In this document: in pieces, positions 17,708 through 27,448 of the stretch
How positions within the stretch are numbered: the first letter of the stretch is position 1
How the letters are laid out: each line of letters starts with the position of its first letter
Assembly (NCBI RefSeq): GCF_900156645.1
Contig: NZ_FTOC01000009.1
Span: 62,001-126,000, forward strand
Direction of reading: 5' to 3'
Source: Salimicrobium flavidum
GTDB taxonomy: Bacteria > Bacillota > Bacilli > Bacillales > Halobacillaceae
Length of the DNA stretch: 64,000 bases
The notes under the pieces: generated by a model
Database searches by the model: none
What the model was told of the DNA's origin: nothing
What the model saw: only the letters and a program-made list of their open reading frames with translations
Translations under genes and position numbers: made by a program

Positions 17708-18835
17708 ATGAGAATCGTATCCATCGAACCGACACCCAGTCCCAATTCGATGAAAATCAATGTAGACGAAAGCCTGCCGGCCAGCGAAACATACAATTAT
17801 ACAAAAGACGGGGATCCAGCCTCTTTCCCTGCGTGGACCCGGAAGCTTTTCGATATAAATGGCGTCAAAGGTATCTATCATGTGCTTGATTTCCTTGCTC
17901 TCGAACGTCACCCTAAAGTATCGTGGGAGGACATCCTCCCGGAAGTGCGGGACGTCCTCGGCTCTGATGAAACCACTCAGACCGAAGAAGTGAACCAGGA
18001 ACCGGAAGAGAATTTCGGGGAAGTCCAGGTATTCATCCAGAAGTTCCGGAGTATACCGATGCAGATCAAGCTCCTCGAGGGAGAAGAAGAAACACGCATC
18101 GGTTTACCTGAGCGATTCACAAACGCTGCCATGAAAGCGTCAGAAGCCTCCGAAAACATGATTATGGAACGGAAGTGGGCGGAAGAAGCTCCGCGCTATG
18201 GTGATATAGAAGAAATCGGAGAGCAACTGAAAGAAGAAATCGCTGCGAGTTACGATGAAGAGAGGCTTCGACAGCTCGTCGACCTCGCCTTTCAGAACGA
18301 AACGGAACAGAAGGCGGAACCGGTCACACTGGAAATCCTCGATGACCCCGACTGGAAAGTCCGTTATCAGGCACTCGATCAGATGGACCCCTCCCTTGAT
18401 GATTTACCTGTTCTCCACAAGGCGTTGCATGATAAAAAAGCGTCGATCAGGAGACTGGCCACCGCTTATCTCGGGATGATCGAACAAGAAGAGGTTCTCC
18501 CTTATCTTTATGAGGCGCTGAACGATAAGACGGTCACCGTGCGCCGAACCGCCGGCGACTGCATTTCTGACATCGGTTCCACAGAAGCCATGCCTCATAT
18601 GATTGAATCTCTCAAAGACCCGAGCAAGATTGTCCGTTGGAGAGCTGCCATGTATCTGTACGAAATCGGTGACGAAACAGCCCTCCTCGCTCTCCGTGAA
18701 GCAAAAGACGATCCCGAATTCGAAGTCCGCCTGCAAATCCGCATGGCACTCGAGAGGATCGAAGGTGGAAAGGAAGCGGAAGGATCCGTATGGTACCAGA
18801 TGACTCAAGCAACGAAAGCGAAAGATAATAATTAA
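17708..18835 (+). CDS. CvfC/YpgR family protein, NifU-N domain plus HEAT repeats
   Basis: A 375-residue protein. The N-terminal 90 residues are a NifU/Nfu N-terminal fold (RIVSIEPTPSPNSMKI, GIYHVLDFLALERH). The C-terminal half, from about residue 200, holds HEAT-like repeats (LDDPDWKVRYQALDQM, HDKKASIRRLATAYLG, NDKTVTVRRTAGDCISDIG, DPSKIVRWRAAMYLYEIG, DDPEFEVRLQIRMALERI). It matches the conserved virulence factor C / YpgR family of firmicutes. ATG at 17708 has a clear GGAGGT. It lies 13 bases upstream of a bacilliredoxin gene, probably as an operon linked to thiol or Fe-S stress (inference). Confidence 0.9.
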   Translation: MRIVSIEPTPSPNSMKINVDESLPASETYNYTKDGDPASFPAWTRKLFDINGVKGIYHVLDFLALERHPKVSWEDILPEVRDVLGSDETTQTEEVNQEPEENFGEVQVFIQKFRSIPMQIKLLEGEEETRIGLPERFTNAAMKASEASENMIMERKWAEEAPRYGDIEEIGEQLKEEIAASYDEERLRQLVDLAFQNETEQKAEPVTLEILDDPDWKVRYQALDQMDPSLDDLPVLHKALHDKKASIRRLATAYLGMIEQEEVLPYLYEALNDKTVTVRRTAGDCISDIGSTEAMPHMIESLKDPSKIVRWRAAMYLYEIGDETALLALREAKDDPEFEVRLQIRMALERIEGGKEAEGSVWYQMTQATKAKDNN

Positions 18836-18848
18836 GGAGGTTTTTTGA

Positions 18849-19277
18849 ATGAACGCCTATGAAGCTTATATGAAAGAGATATCCCAACCGATGAGAGATG
18901 AACTGACAGGAGCCGGATTCACAGAACTCGTGACACCTGATGAGGTGGATGAATTCATCACTTCCGTCAAGGGTACTTCCCTCGTTGTAATCAATTCCGT
19001 ATGCGGATGCGCAGCCGGTCTGGCTCGCCCCGCCGCTACCAAGTCTCTCGAACATGAGAATCGTCCGGAACATCTCATCACCGTGTTCGCCGGTCAGGAC
19101 AGAGAAGCTACAGCACGCATGCGGGACTATTTGGAAGGATACGAGCCTTCTTCCCCTTCCATGGCTGTTCTTAAGGACGGCCAGGTCCTTCATTTCATTC
19201 CACGCGAGCATATCGAGGATTATGAAGTGGAAGAAATCGTCGAAAATCTTACCAACGCGTATGATCAGTACTGCTAA
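18849..19277 (+). CDS. brxA: Bacilliredoxin, BrxA/BrxB (YphP/YqiW) family
   Basis: A 142-residue cytoplasmic thioredoxin-fold protein with the diagnostic C52-G-C54 active site in NSVCGCAAGLARPA. It removes bacillithiol from S-bacillithiolated proteins. AAGGAGG precedes the ATG. Adjacency to the ypgR-like gene favours the YphP (BrxA) member over its paralogue. A bidirectional terminator follows at 19363. Confidence 0.9.
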   Translation: MNAYEAYMKEISQPMRDELTGAGFTELVTPDEVDEFITSVKGTSLVVINSVCGCAAGLARPAATKSLEHENRPEHLITVFAGQDREATARMRDYLEGYEPSSPSMAVLKDGQVLHFIPREHIEDYEVEEIVENLTNAYDQYC

Positions 19278-19362
19278 AAAAATTTCCTTATGTAAAGAAT
19301 AGCTCTTAAAGTTTAATATAGTGTTAATCAAAAGAACCTGGGCCAAAAGCTGATTTCGCTCA

Positions 19363-19394
19363 TAAAACCCCGAACAAAAATTGTTCGGGGTTTT
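19363..19394. terminator. Bidirectional terminator
   Basis: A perfect stem, AAAACCCCGAACAA with TTGTTCGGGGTTTT. Nothing else is recognised between here and the terminator at 19569. Confidence 0.9.
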
Positions 19395-19568
19395 ATCTGT
19401 CTTCGGTTCCTTTCATTATAACGGAAGAAAAACACGTCGCTTTCCGTGGGGTACTACTTCAGCTAAGAATCGTTGCAAACACTAATAATGGCCAGGGTAT
19501 TTATGTAAAGATGACAGGTAAATTCCCATATGCTACGGTCACCGGGGTGTATAGCCAATAACATACGC

Positions 19569-19607
19569 AAAAAAAGAGAGAGTGGGACGTCCCACCCTCT
19601 CTTTTTT
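19569..19607. terminator. Bidirectional terminator
   Basis: An A7 run, then AGAGAGAGTGGG paired with CCCACCCTCTCT, then a T7 run. On the minus strand it directly follows the 56-residue membrane protein gene. Confidence 0.85.
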
Positions 19608-19777
19608 TATATCCTTTCCCGATTTCTTCGCGTATCCATTATGAACGTGAATGCTCCCCCAACAAGGAATAGTATCCCCAGCAGGCTCCACTTCGGATAC
19701 GTCGTCACAATCAGATACACGCCGACGATGGCCACCATGATCGCTAACACGGGATTCACATAATCTTTTTTCATCAT
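19607..19777 (-). CDS. Small membrane protein, 56 residues
   Basis: MMKKDYVNPVLAIMVAIVGV starts a first membrane segment, and WSLLGILFLVGGAFTFIM is a second. A basic tail (DTRRNRERI) follows. GGAGGG lies ten bases before the ATG at 19777, and a terminator follows the stop. No family is recognised. Confidence 0.7.
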   Translation of the reverse strand: MMKKDYVNPVLAIMVAIVGVYLIVTTYPKWSLLGILFLVGGAFTFIMDTRRNRERI

Positions 19778-19908
19778 ACACGTCGCGCCCTCCATCGTTT
19801 TAAAACAACGTTAGCGTTTCTATAACACACACAGCCTACACCCAAAATGATAACAGATGAGCAGGACTCATATAAGTAATAATTGGAAATCCATCAACGA
19901 AAAAAATT

Positions 19909-20167
19909 GGCTCTCCCTAATCAAGTGTGTTTGACATTGAAAAAAGCAGAATCTTCCTCTAATGTTTAAAGTGACCAAACCAAAACATTGATAGATAGGA
20001 AGTTCTGCTTGTATAAACAGTTTACTACAGATATTCTGCACCTACCAACCTTCTAGGTTTTCGCCCCATGACATATGAAAATCGTTTCCTTGTAAAATCC
20101 AGTATCAAACTCCAAACAATGATTGAGAAAGTGGGAGGACTGAAGCAGAGTTTATTGATGGGTAGCC
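19909..20167 (+). mobile_element. Decayed ISL3-like insertion sequence remnant
   Basis: The left end is GGCTCTCCCTAATCAAG and the right end (reverse complement) GGCTACCCATCAATAAAC, so the two are similar inverted ends. About 100 bases in, a frame reads LYKQFTTDILHLPTF then stops. This resembles the N-terminus of ISL3 family transposases as I recall them. An imperfect inverted repeat (GCAGAATCTTCCT with AGGAAGTTCTGC) precedes it. Nearly all of the transposase is missing. The flanks do not show a clear direct repeat. Confidence 0.55.
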
Positions 20168-20172
20168 AAAGA

Positions 20173-20213
20173 AAAAGCGCCTGCCGATGCATAATTGCAC
20201 GACAGGCGCTTTT
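20173..20213 (-). terminator. Terminator of ileS
   Basis: AAAAGCGCCTG pairs with CAGGCGCTTTT just after the ileS stop codon. The T-run TTTTTC follows on the minus strand. Confidence 0.85.
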
Positions 20214-20237
20214 CAACTTCACATAAGTTATTTATTT

Positions 20238-23200
20238 TCACTGCTGAATGCTAAGTTGAAGTCGATGACTGCTGACTTCGAATTCTTCCATGCTTTCCGT
20301 TTCATTGACCTCAAGTGCATTCACGAGTACGTTATCCCGGATGACCTGCTCATTCTCCTGGATAGCTTTCTTCACATCTTCATCCCCGGACAGCGTAATG
20401 TCCACGCGGAGGTCGATAGGAAGATCCTTCTGTTTACGTACGTCCTGAATCACTCGGATGACTTCACGGGCGAGCCCTTCCAGACGAAGCTCCTCGGTGA
20501 TCGTCGTATCAAGGACCACATGGAACTCCTGGTTGGCTCCCATCGAAAGGCCGCTGTCCGCGACACGTTCCACTACAAGAAGATCCGCAGGTACTTCGAT
20601 GTCCCCGTCTTCTGACGGGACGACCGCTTTTTCGTTGGCTACAATTTCCGCCGCCTGTTCATCTGTGATCGAATCCAGATATTTTTTCACCGTATTGACG
20701 TTTTTGCCAAGTTTCGGCCCGGCTTCACGGAAGTTGAGTTTCACGTCATACCGTACCAGATCATCTGAGGACTCCTTCACAACGACCTCTTTCACGTTGA
20801 TTTCCTCGGCAATGATGGAACGATATTCTTTCAGCGCGGCACCGCGTTCCTGATTCACAGGAATGACCGTCAGCTCAGATAGCGGCTGCTTCGTTTTGAT
20901 CGCTTCCGTGTTACGCACGCCACGTGCGAGTTCCACGACCTGCAGAACGGCATCCATATCTTTTTCGAGCTGTTCATCCACACGAGATTCTTCCCGTTCA
21001 GGGAAAGCTGCCAGGTGAACACTTTCTCCGGTCAGGTTCATGTGGATATCATCCGCAACGAACGGAGTATAAGGTGCCAACAGACGGCTCACGCCTACGA
21101 GCACTTCCCGGAGTGTGGAATAGGCGGCCTTCTTCGACTCGCTCATCCCGCTTTCCCAGAAACGGTTACGGGAACGACGGATGTACCAGTTACTAACTTC
21201 ATCGATCAGCTTTTCGATCTCTTTCGCCGCTTTCGTGAAATCATAATCATCGAGAGAAGTACTCACTTTTTCCGCTACCGTATTGGCACGGGAGATGATC
21301 CAGCCGTCAAGCAGCGTTCTCTCTCCTGTATCATTCGGATCATATTCAAAGTTATCGATCCCTGCGTAAAGCGTATAGAAGCCATGCGTGTTCACAAGCG
21401 TATCGACGACCTTCGATTTCGCTTCGGAGACGACACGCTCGGAGAACCGTTTATTGTTCCAAGGCGCACTGTCCGCAAGAAGAGCCCAGCGGAAGGCGTC
21501 CGCTCCGAATTTATTGACGAGGTCCATCGGGTGCAGGGCGTTTCCTTTACTCTTGGACATTTTTCTTCCGTGTTCATCGAGGATGTGTCCGGTCGACAGC
21601 ACACGCTTATATGGTGCTTTTCCTGTAAACATCGTAGAAACGGCCATCAGGCTGTAGAACCATCCCCTTGTCTGGTCCACCCCTTCACAGATGACGTCTG
21701 CAGGGAATTGTTTATCGAACATTTCTTTATTTTCAAAAGGATAGTGATACTGGGAAAACGGCATGGACCCACTATCGAACCATACGTCGATCACTTCAGG
21801 CACACGGTCCATCGTTCCGCCGCACTCCTCACAGGAGAGCTGGACACGGTCCACGTAAGGCTTATGCAACTCGACGTCGTCAAGGTCGCCTTTCGCTTTT
21901 TCCAACAGCTCCCCTTTACTCTCCGGAGCATGCTGGTGGCCGCAGTCATTACAGATCCAGACGTTCAGCGGCGTACCCCAGAAACGGTTACGGCCGATGT
22001 TCCAGTCCACCATATTTTCAAGGAAATTACCGAAACGACCATCTTTGATATGGTCCGGGTGCCATTCCACCTGCTGATTGTTTTCGATGAATTTATCCTT
22101 CATTTCCGTCGTCTTGATGAACCAGCTCTCGATCGCATAATAAAGAAGTGGGGTGTCACAGCGCCAGCAGTGAGGATAGCTGTGCTCGTACTTCTCTTTA
22201 TGGAAAAGAAGTCCCTCATCAGACAGATACTTCACGATATCAACGTCACAGTCTTTGACGAAACGTCCTTCAAACGGAGGAATATCCGACGTATAGCGCC
22301 CCGCTTCATCGACGACGTTGAAAAAGGACAGGTTGTTCTCGAGAACGAGATTGTAGTCATCTTCCCCGTAGGCAGGGGCGATGTGGACGACACCTGTACC
22401 ACTTTCGGCATTGACGAAATCGGCAGAAACGACCGTATGGCCGCGTTCCGGCTTCACGAATGGAAGTGGTGCTGTGTAATCCATACCTACGAACTCGCTT
22501 CCTTTATGTTCAGAAATCGTTTCGTATTCTTCGCCCATCACCGTATCGGCAAGATCGCGGGCTACGATGAACACTTCCCCGTTCTGTTTCGCCCTGATGT
22601 AATCAAGTTCCGGGTGAACAGCAAGCGCCACGTTCGCAGGCAGCGTCCACGGCGTCGTCGTCCATCCGAGGAAGTATTCGTTCTCTTCCCCGTTCACTTT
22701 GAACTTCGCTGTGGCGGAGAGATCTTTGATATCCTCGTACCCTTGAGCGACTTCATGCGAGCTTAACGTCGTCTGACAGCTCGGGCAGTAAGGAGTGACG
22801 CGGTGACCCTTGGATAAAAGTCCGCGTTTATGCAGATCGGAGAGGATATACCATTCACTTTCGATATAATTATCTTCGAGAGTCACATAAGGGTTGTCCA
22901 TATCCAACCAGTAGCCGATCGCTTCCGTGAATTCCCGCCACTGCTTTTCATACTCGAATACACTCTTTTTGCACTGTTCGATGAATTTCTCCACGCCATA
23001 CTTCTCGATTTCCTGTTTCCCGGAAATACCGAGCTGTTTCTCGACTTCAATCTCAACCGGAAGGCCATGTGTATCCCAGCCGCCTTTACGGAGGACCTGA
23101 TAGCCGTTCATCGTTTTGTAACGGCCGACGAAGTCCTTGATGACGCGTCCGAGCACGTGCCCTGCGTGCGGCAGCCCATTAGCTGTAGGAGGCCCTTCAT

Positions 23201-23327
23201 AGAAGACGAACGTTTCGTTCCCTTCCCTCTCTTCCATCGAACGGTTGAACACATTCTGTTCCTGCCAATATTCTTTGACACGGTTCTCGCGTTCGACAGC
23301 CACTTCTTTCGTATCGACTTTACGCAT
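20238..23327 (-). CDS. ileS: Isoleucyl-tRNA synthetase, eukaryote-like type 2
   Basis: A 1,029-residue class I synthetase that charges tRNA-Ile. The HIGH motif is H54-AGH in [15 protein letters not shown], and KMSKSKGN lies in the catalytic C-half. CP1 editing-domain motifs such as [12 protein letters not shown] are present, and the C-terminal anticodon-binding region is long. The N-terminal start (no long MDYK-type leader), overall length and sequence match type 2 IleRS rather than the ~920-residue housekeeping Bacillus enzyme. Type 2 enzymes are generally resistant to mupirocin. A T-box leader precedes it. Whether it is the only ileS in the genome cannot be seen here. Confidence 0.93.
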   Translation of the reverse strand: MRKVDTKEVAVERENRVKEYWQEQNVFNRSMEEREGNETFVFYEGPPTANGLPHAGHVLGRVIKDFVGRYKTMNGYQVLRKGGWDTHGLPVEIEVEKQLGISGKQEIEKYGVEKFIEQCKKSVFEYEKQWREFTEAIGYWLDMDNPYVTLEDNYIESEWYILSDLHKRGLLSKGHRVTPYCPSCQTTLSSHEVAQGYEDIKDLSATAKFKVNGEENEYFLGWTTTPWTLPANVALAVHPELDYIRAKQNGEVFIVARDLADTVMGEEYETISEHKGSEFVGMDYTAPLPFVKPERGHTVVSADFVNAESGTGVVHIAPAYGEDDYNLVLENNLSFFNVVDEAGRYTSDIPPFEGRFVKDCDVDIVKYLSDEGLLFHKEKYEHSYPHCWRCDTPLLYYAIESWFIKTTEMKDKFIENNQQVEWHPDHIKDGRFGNFLENMVDWNIGRNRFWGTPLNVWICNDCGHQHAPESKGELLEKAKGDLDDVELHKPYVDRVQLSCEECGGTMDRVPEVIDVWFDSGSMPFSQYHYPFENKEMFDKQFPADVICEGVDQTRGWFYSLMAVSTMFTGKAPYKRVLSTGHILDEHGRKMSKSKGNALHPMDLVNKFGADAFRWALLADSAPWNNKRFSERVVSEAKSKVVDTLVNTHGFYTLYAGIDNFEYDPNDTGERTLLDGWIISRANTVAEKVSTSLDDYDFTKAAKEIEKLIDEVSNWYIRRSRNRFWESGMSESKKAAYSTLREVLVGVSRLLAPYTPFVADDIHMNLTGESVHLAAFPEREESRVDEQLEKDMDAVLQVVELARGVRNTEAIKTKQPLSELTVIPVNQERGAALKEYRSIIAEEINVKEVVVKESSDDLVRYDVKLNFREAGPKLGKNVNTVKKYLDSITDEQAAEIVANEKAVVPSEDGDIEVPADLLVVERVADSGLSMGANQEFHVVLDTTITEELRLEGLAREVIRVIQDVRKQKDLPIDLRVDITLSGDEDVKKAIQENEQVIRDNVLVNALEVNETESMEEFEVSSHRLQLSIQQ

Positions 23328-23403
23328 TTCTACCTCACCTCATGTACATGAATTTTTTTGCAGATCGCTGCTGGCTAATGTTTCAAAGCAGCCTTTCCTA
23401 CAT

Positions 23404-23615
23404 ATAAAAAACCGCCCCTTTATAAAAAGGGACGGAGTCGTTTCCGCGGTACCACCCAAATTCCGCACGGATGCGGCACTTTGATCTACGTGAGTAACGG
23501 CCACGGCACCGACGACGTCTACTGATTTCAACGACGCTTCTCAAAGGATGATCTTCCCCTCTTCTCCATCTGTCGCCTCGCAGCTGCCGGCGACTCTCTG
23601 AAAATGGTCAAAGAG
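23404..23615 (-). promoter_or_regulatory. T-box leader of ileS
   Basis: On the minus strand the leader contains the canonical T-box GGGTGGTACCGCGG (23444-23457), preceded by long stem structures. It is followed by a terminator (CCGTCCCTTTTT with AAGGGGCGG, then T6) at 23404-23435. In the upstream stem two ATC triplets (23547-23552) are candidate isoleucine specifiers. Uncharged tRNA-Ile should promote readthrough. The 5' edge is approximate. Confidence 0.93.
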
Positions 23616-23803
23616 CGTACTCTTCCTATCACAGAATTTACGTATATTCTATACCTTTTCATACTAACACGAAATTCAGGCCTGCACACAATATTTTTCA
23701 CTATTTTCTCAAAGATTCCATCTTCCCGCAGCTTGAACTTCCATCAATCAGGGTACATTTCCATTAATGAACCCACTCAGAAACCGAAGAGGAGAATCTA
23801 TAT

Positions 23804-24751
23804 ATGAAACAATTATCCAATGAATTGCTCGAAGAACTGATCGAGGATAGCCTCCCCTATGCTTCTGAAGGGGCTGTCAGACCTGTCATCCCCTTTTACG
23901 ATGAAACGAAGAAAGACATTCTGGGAATTACAGTCTGGACCGGGGACGCTTCCTACCACGCCGGGAATACCGATATGTACGTTCCGATGCAGAGCACTGC
24001 CAAAATCGTCACACTGATGCTCGCCCTCAGTGATTTCGGTAAAGACCGGGTATTCGAAATGGTCGGCATGGAACCGATGGGAGACTTCTTCAATTCCATC
24101 AGTCAGTTGGAGCAGAATCATACTGATAAACCCTTCAACCCTATGGTCAATGCCGGCGCCATCGCCACCTCCGCTCTCGTTAAAGGAGGGAATGTCGAGG
24201 AACGCTTCGACAGGTACATGCAGTTCCTCAGAAACATCACCGGAAATCCTCATTTAGAAATGAATGAAGACGTATATAAAGCAGAAAAATCGAACGGTGC
24301 CCGCAACCGTTCTCTCGCTTATTTTCTTCAGAGTACCGGAGCTATGATCATGGATCCTGAGGAGGCACTCGATTTCTATTTCCGTACCAATGCCGTCATG
24401 ATGTGTACCGAAGATTTTGCCCGGGTCGGATATTTTCTTGCCAATGGAGGGCGGGAACCGGAGACGAACAAGCGACTCATCCCACCTGAACACCTGAGAA
24501 CCGTCAAATCGATCATGCTCACCTCTGGGATGTACAATTCCTCCGGACAGTTTGCCGTCGAAGTGGGCTTTCCTCTCAAAAGCGGTGTATCCGGAACAAT
24601 GATCGGCGCCGTCCCTGGACGGATGGGGATAGGGATTGTCGGACCGGCGATCGACGCAAAAGGGAACAGCACTGCGGGCGGGGCGCTGATCAAATCACTC
24701 TCTCAGGAACTAGGTCTGAATATGTTCGGAGTCGATGATGATGAGCTTTGA
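23804..24751 (+). CDS. glsA: Glutaminase A
   Basis: A 315-residue serine-dependent glutaminase that converts glutamine to glutamate and ammonia. The beta-lactamase-like S64-TA-K67 motif sits in MYVPMQSTAKIVTL, with PFNPMVNAGAIA and GVSGTMIGAVPGRMGI further on. The length is normal. GAGGAG precedes the ATG. The last 11 bases overlap the start of the DUF4385 gene, so the two are probably translated together. A role in osmolyte or acid handling is possible but not shown. Confidence 0.95.
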   Translation: MKQLSNELLEELIEDSLPYASEGAVRPVIPFYDETKKDILGITVWTGDASYHAGNTDMYVPMQSTAKIVTLMLALSDFGKDRVFEMVGMEPMGDFFNSISQLEQNHTDKPFNPMVNAGAIATSALVKGGNVEERFDRYMQFLRNITGNPHLEMNEDVYKAEKSNGARNRSLAYFLQSTGAMIMDPEEALDFYFRTNAVMMCTEDFARVGYFLANGGREPETNKRLIPPEHLRTVKSIMLTSGMYNSSGQFAVEVGFPLKSGVSGTMIGAVPGRMGIGIVGPAIDAKGNSTAGGALIKSLSQELGLNMFGVDDDEL

Positions 24752-25199
24752 TTACGATCAGGATTTCGATCACATCGATTTTCGTAAAAACCCGGAGAAG
24801 TATCAGGTAGGACGCGGAGAACAGGGAGTGCTTCTCGTCGAACCCTACAAAAGCGAAATTCTGCCCCACTGGCGTTTCAAGACGCCGGATATCGCCGAAG
24901 AATCTTCGGAGGCCATCTACAACCTCTACCTGGAATACAAAAAGAACAAAGGTTTCGTCGGCATGGATATGGCCCGAAAATTTCTCCAGATGGGCTATAC
25001 GAGATCCAGACGTTATGCCAACTACAAAGGAGGAAAGAAATACGACAAAGAAGGCGAGATCAACGAGCGGGAAATCGACGAAGAAAAAGCGGAAGCGGCA
25101 CGTATTTTCGAGGAAAAATGGATAAAAGTCCGGGAAGATGAAACGTACCTTGCGATGAAGAAAGAACACCGTAATAAATACGAGTCTGGAAAAACATAG
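24741..25199 (+). CDS. DUF4385 family protein
   Basis: About 152 residues, hydrophilic and cytoplasmic. It shows the DUF4385 hallmarks QVGRGEQGVLLVEPYKSEIL, PHWRF and FLQMGYTRSRRYANYKGGKKY. No biochemical role is known. Three ATG codons in a row (24735, 24738, 24741) overlap the glsA end. The third has the best distance from GGAG. The start could be any of them. Confidence 0.88.
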   Translation: MSFDYDQDFDHIDFRKNPEKYQVGRGEQGVLLVEPYKSEILPHWRFKTPDIAEESSEAIYNLYLEYKKNKGFVGMDMARKFLQMGYTRSRRYANYKGGKKYDKEGEINEREIDEEKAEAARIFEEKWIKVREDETYLAMKKEHRNKYESGKT

Positions 25200-25328
25200 A
25201 CTTCTGCGAGAACAGCACGTGCTGAAGATCTCCATGAGCGAGCGATTTTCTCGATACGCGCCGCTTGAGGACGTTGCCCGCGGAAACAGTATGTTGTTCT
25301 TTTTTTATCTTTTTAGGCCCAGCATACA

Positions 25329-25367
25329 AAACAAAAACCGGACGATGGTGTCCGGTTTTTGTTTTGT
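25329..25367. terminator. Bidirectional terminator
   Basis: AAAACAAAAACCGGA pairs with TCCGGTTTTTGTTTT between DUF4385 and the convergent phosphatase gene. Confidence 0.9.
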
Positions 25368-25447
25368 TCTATTTCGTTTTATCCCAAGCTCATTGAGGTG
25401 CAGGATTCGCTTTTCGGCTCATCCTCTGTTCTTCACAGGATATAAGA

Positions 25448-26017
25448 TCAGGACAAATGCGTGACCTGATTGTAATCATGTACTTTCCAGTACCCTTCCA
25501 TATATTCGATATTATTCAGGCACCCGTTCAGCAGTTTGAAGCGATCGGCACCTATTTCCCCACCGGAGATCTCGGTCAAAATCGCATTGATGACAGCACC
25601 ATGAGCCACAAGAAGCACCCGTCGATTCGTGTGCTCTTTGGCGATACGTCCGATCCCTTCCATCACCCTTTCGACAAAATCCTCTTTCGTTTCCTGACCC
25701 GGGTACTGTTTGTCGGGGTAGAGAGCCAGCCTTTCCTCTTCGGTCATGCCTTCCCCTTCTCCGAAATGGCGTTCTTTGAATTCATCCATCAGTACAAGGG
25801 AGATGTCGTGACTTTGGCCGATGATTTCAGCCGTATGTTTTGCCCGCTGGAGCGGACTCGCTACAATCGTATCCCACGAATCCTCACGCAGGAAATCCCT
25901 GCATAGCTCTGCCTGCTCCCTGCCTGTATCATTCAACGGGATATCCGTCCCCCCTTGAAGTTTTCCCTGCCTATTCCACATCGTTTCTCCGTGACGCACA
26001 AGACAAATAGAAGTCAT
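25448..26017 (-). CDS. Histidine phosphatase family protein (PhoE-like)
   Basis: A 189-residue cytoplasmic phosphatase. The phosphohistidine motif is R8-H9-G10-E11 in LVRHGETMWN, with LQGGTDIPLNDTG, SPLQRAKHTAE, a catalytic E in FGEGEG and the second histidine in LLVAHGAVI. It resembles the broad-specificity phosphatase PhoE of Bacillus and the CobC group. Its start overlaps the reductase gene stop by four bases (ATGA), so the pair is translationally coupled. Confidence 0.9.
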   Translation of the reverse strand: MTSICLVRHGETMWNRQGKLQGGTDIPLNDTGREQAELCRDFLREDSWDTIVASPLQRAKHTAEIIGQSHDISLVLMDEFKERHFGEGEGMTEEERLALYPDKQYPGQETKEDFVERVMEGIGRIAKEHTNRRVLLVAHGAVINAILTEISGGEIGADRFKLLNGCLNNIEYMEGYWKVHDYNQVTHLS

Positions 26018-27006
26018 TGGTGATCTCCTCCCCCGGGCTTTTCGTGCTTATAAACGACCGTACTGTAAATTTGAGGGGGAGCTTTCGGAACGAGGAGCTG
26101 TTTCACGCTATTCACAGCTGTCATCGCTTCAGACATCCCGGAAGCAAGCAGCATCGCTTTGCCTGGATAATAAGCGGAATCTCCGCAGGCGAATACACGG
26201 TCCATGCTGGTTCTCATTTCCGTGTCAACGGTGACTCGACCCTTTTCGACCTCCAGTCCCCAATCTTTGTATACGCTTTTCCCGATATTCACTCCTTCAT
26301 AGACGAGCAGGTGATCGACCTCTATACTGCTTCCATCAGAAAGATGCAGGTGGGAAAGCGCCCCTGCTTCCCCTTCAAGATCGACGATATCGGTATGGCG
26401 GAGTACGTGGACGGATGACGCCGCCAGCTGCTCTTCATCATGTTCATACACTGCCCGGAATGTCTCATCCCGGTTGATCAGATACACTTCTGCAGCCCCC
26501 GTATTTTCAAGTGTCAGTGCCCAGTCGATACCTATCCGGAAATTGGAATAGACAGCCACCCGCTTATTCTTGAAATGACTGCGGTTTTCAAGCGTGTAGT
26601 GGATAGAAAATGGTTCGAATTCCTTTCTCTTTTCAAGTGGAAGCGGCACCATATCATACGCGCCCAGACCTGAAGCGAGAATGACCGTAGACGTTTGGTA
26701 ATCACCCTTATCTGTCATTACTGTCACCCCGTCTTCCGTTTCCTCGATACCTGTCACGACCACTCCGGTTTCGATTTCCGGCGACAGCAATTCCGTCTGT
26801 TTTTGTGTTTCATAAACGAAATCCTCTCCCGTTATCCCAACGAACCCCGGTACATCATACAGCTCTTTCTCCGGGTAAAAGACTTTCGCTTTCCCTCCGG
26901 TCTCTTCCTGATACTCCAACACAAGTGTATCCAAATTTCTCATACGACTGTAGTAAGCGGCATATAGACCGCTCGTACCTCCGCCGATCACGATTACATC
27001 TCTCAT
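26014..27006 (-). CDS. Ferredoxin-NADP reductase type 2 / thioredoxin-reductase-like flavoprotein
   Basis: A 330-residue FAD/NAD(P)H enzyme with an N-terminal GGGTSG dinucleotide motif, a central NADPH-binding region (VAVYSNFRIGIDWAL, degenerate against GGGDSA) and a C-terminal VFACGDSAYYPGKAMLLASG. It lacks the CxxC of true thioredoxin reductases, which places it with YumC/YcgT-type reductases. The degenerate second Rossmann motif is odd and may change cofactor preference. It is the first gene of a two-gene unit with the phosphatase. Confidence 0.82.
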   Translation of the reverse strand: MRDVIVIGGGTSGLYAAYYSRMRNLDTLVLEYQEETGGKAKVFYPEKELYDVPGFVGITGEDFVYETQKQTELLSPEIETGVVVTGIEETEDGVTVMTDKGDYQTSTVILASGLGAYDMVPLPLEKRKEFEPFSIHYTLENRSHFKNKRVAVYSNFRIGIDWALTLENTGAAEVYLINRDETFRAVYEHDEEQLAASSVHVLRHTDIVDLEGEAGALSHLHLSDGSSIEVDHLLVYEGVNIGKSVYKDWGLEVEKGRVTVDTEMRTSMDRVFACGDSAYYPGKAMLLASGMSEAMTAVNSVKQLLVPKAPPQIYSTVVYKHEKPGGGDHQ

Positions 27007-27075
27007 TCCAGAACGCCTCCGATACTAATTGATAACTATTTTCAATTCTAAACAAAATCTTACCTTTTTACAATA

Positions 27076-27111
27076 TTGACAAAAGGGGATTGATATCGTA
27101 TGTTGATATCG
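27076..27111 (+). promoter_or_regulatory. Promoter and probable PadR operator
   Basis: TTGACA (27076-27081) and TATGTT (27099-27104) are 17 bases apart. TTGATATCG occurs twice in direct orientation (27090-27098 and 27103-27111), astride the -10 box. This is well placed for autoregulation by the PadR protein. Confidence 0.75.
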
Positions 27112-27139
27112 GAAATTGATAACGGAAGAGGTGATAAGA

Positions 27140-27448
27140 ATGCTTCGGGATTTTTTTCTCGGAACAATCAAGATCCATATCTTACATCATGCGAAAGAAG
27201 AACCGATTTACGGAGCATTTATGATGGAGGAACTGGAATCTCATGGCTACACCGTAAGCCCGGGGACCCTCTACCCTACATTGAATGCTCTCCATGAAGA
27301 AGGACTGCTCGAGAAGTACGAACAGACGGTCCAGGGGAAAGTGAGAAAGTACTATACAATCACCGAAAAGGGTGCTGAAGTATTGGAAGAAGGAAAGCGC
27401 CAAATTATTGAATTGGCGAATGAAGTACTGGAGGAGGGGGATTCATGA
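27140..27448 (+). CDS. PadR family transcriptional regulator
   Basis: A 102-residue winged-helix repressor with the family pattern EEPIYGAFMMEELESHGYTVSPGTLYPTLNALHEEGLL. ATG at 27140 follows AGAGGTG; the ATG eight codons upstream has no site. The stop overlaps the chrA start (ATGA), so it probably controls its own chromate-exporter operon. PadR-type control of chrA is known in bacilli; the inducer here is inferred. Confidence 0.92.
   Translation: MLRDFFLGTIKIHILHHAKEEPIYGAFMMEELESHGYTVSPGTLYPTLNALHEEGLLEKYEQTVQGKVRKYYTITEKGAEVLEEGKRQIIELANEVLEEGDS

Noticed and set aside
20025-20222. A 65-codon minus-strand frame
   Set aside because: It lies in the decayed insertion element and the ileS terminator; the other strand carries the transposase-like start.
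21015-22766. A 583-codon open frame on the plus strand
   Set aside because: It lies wholly inside ileS on the opposite strand, has no recognisable domain or ribosome site, and reflects codon bias of the real gene.
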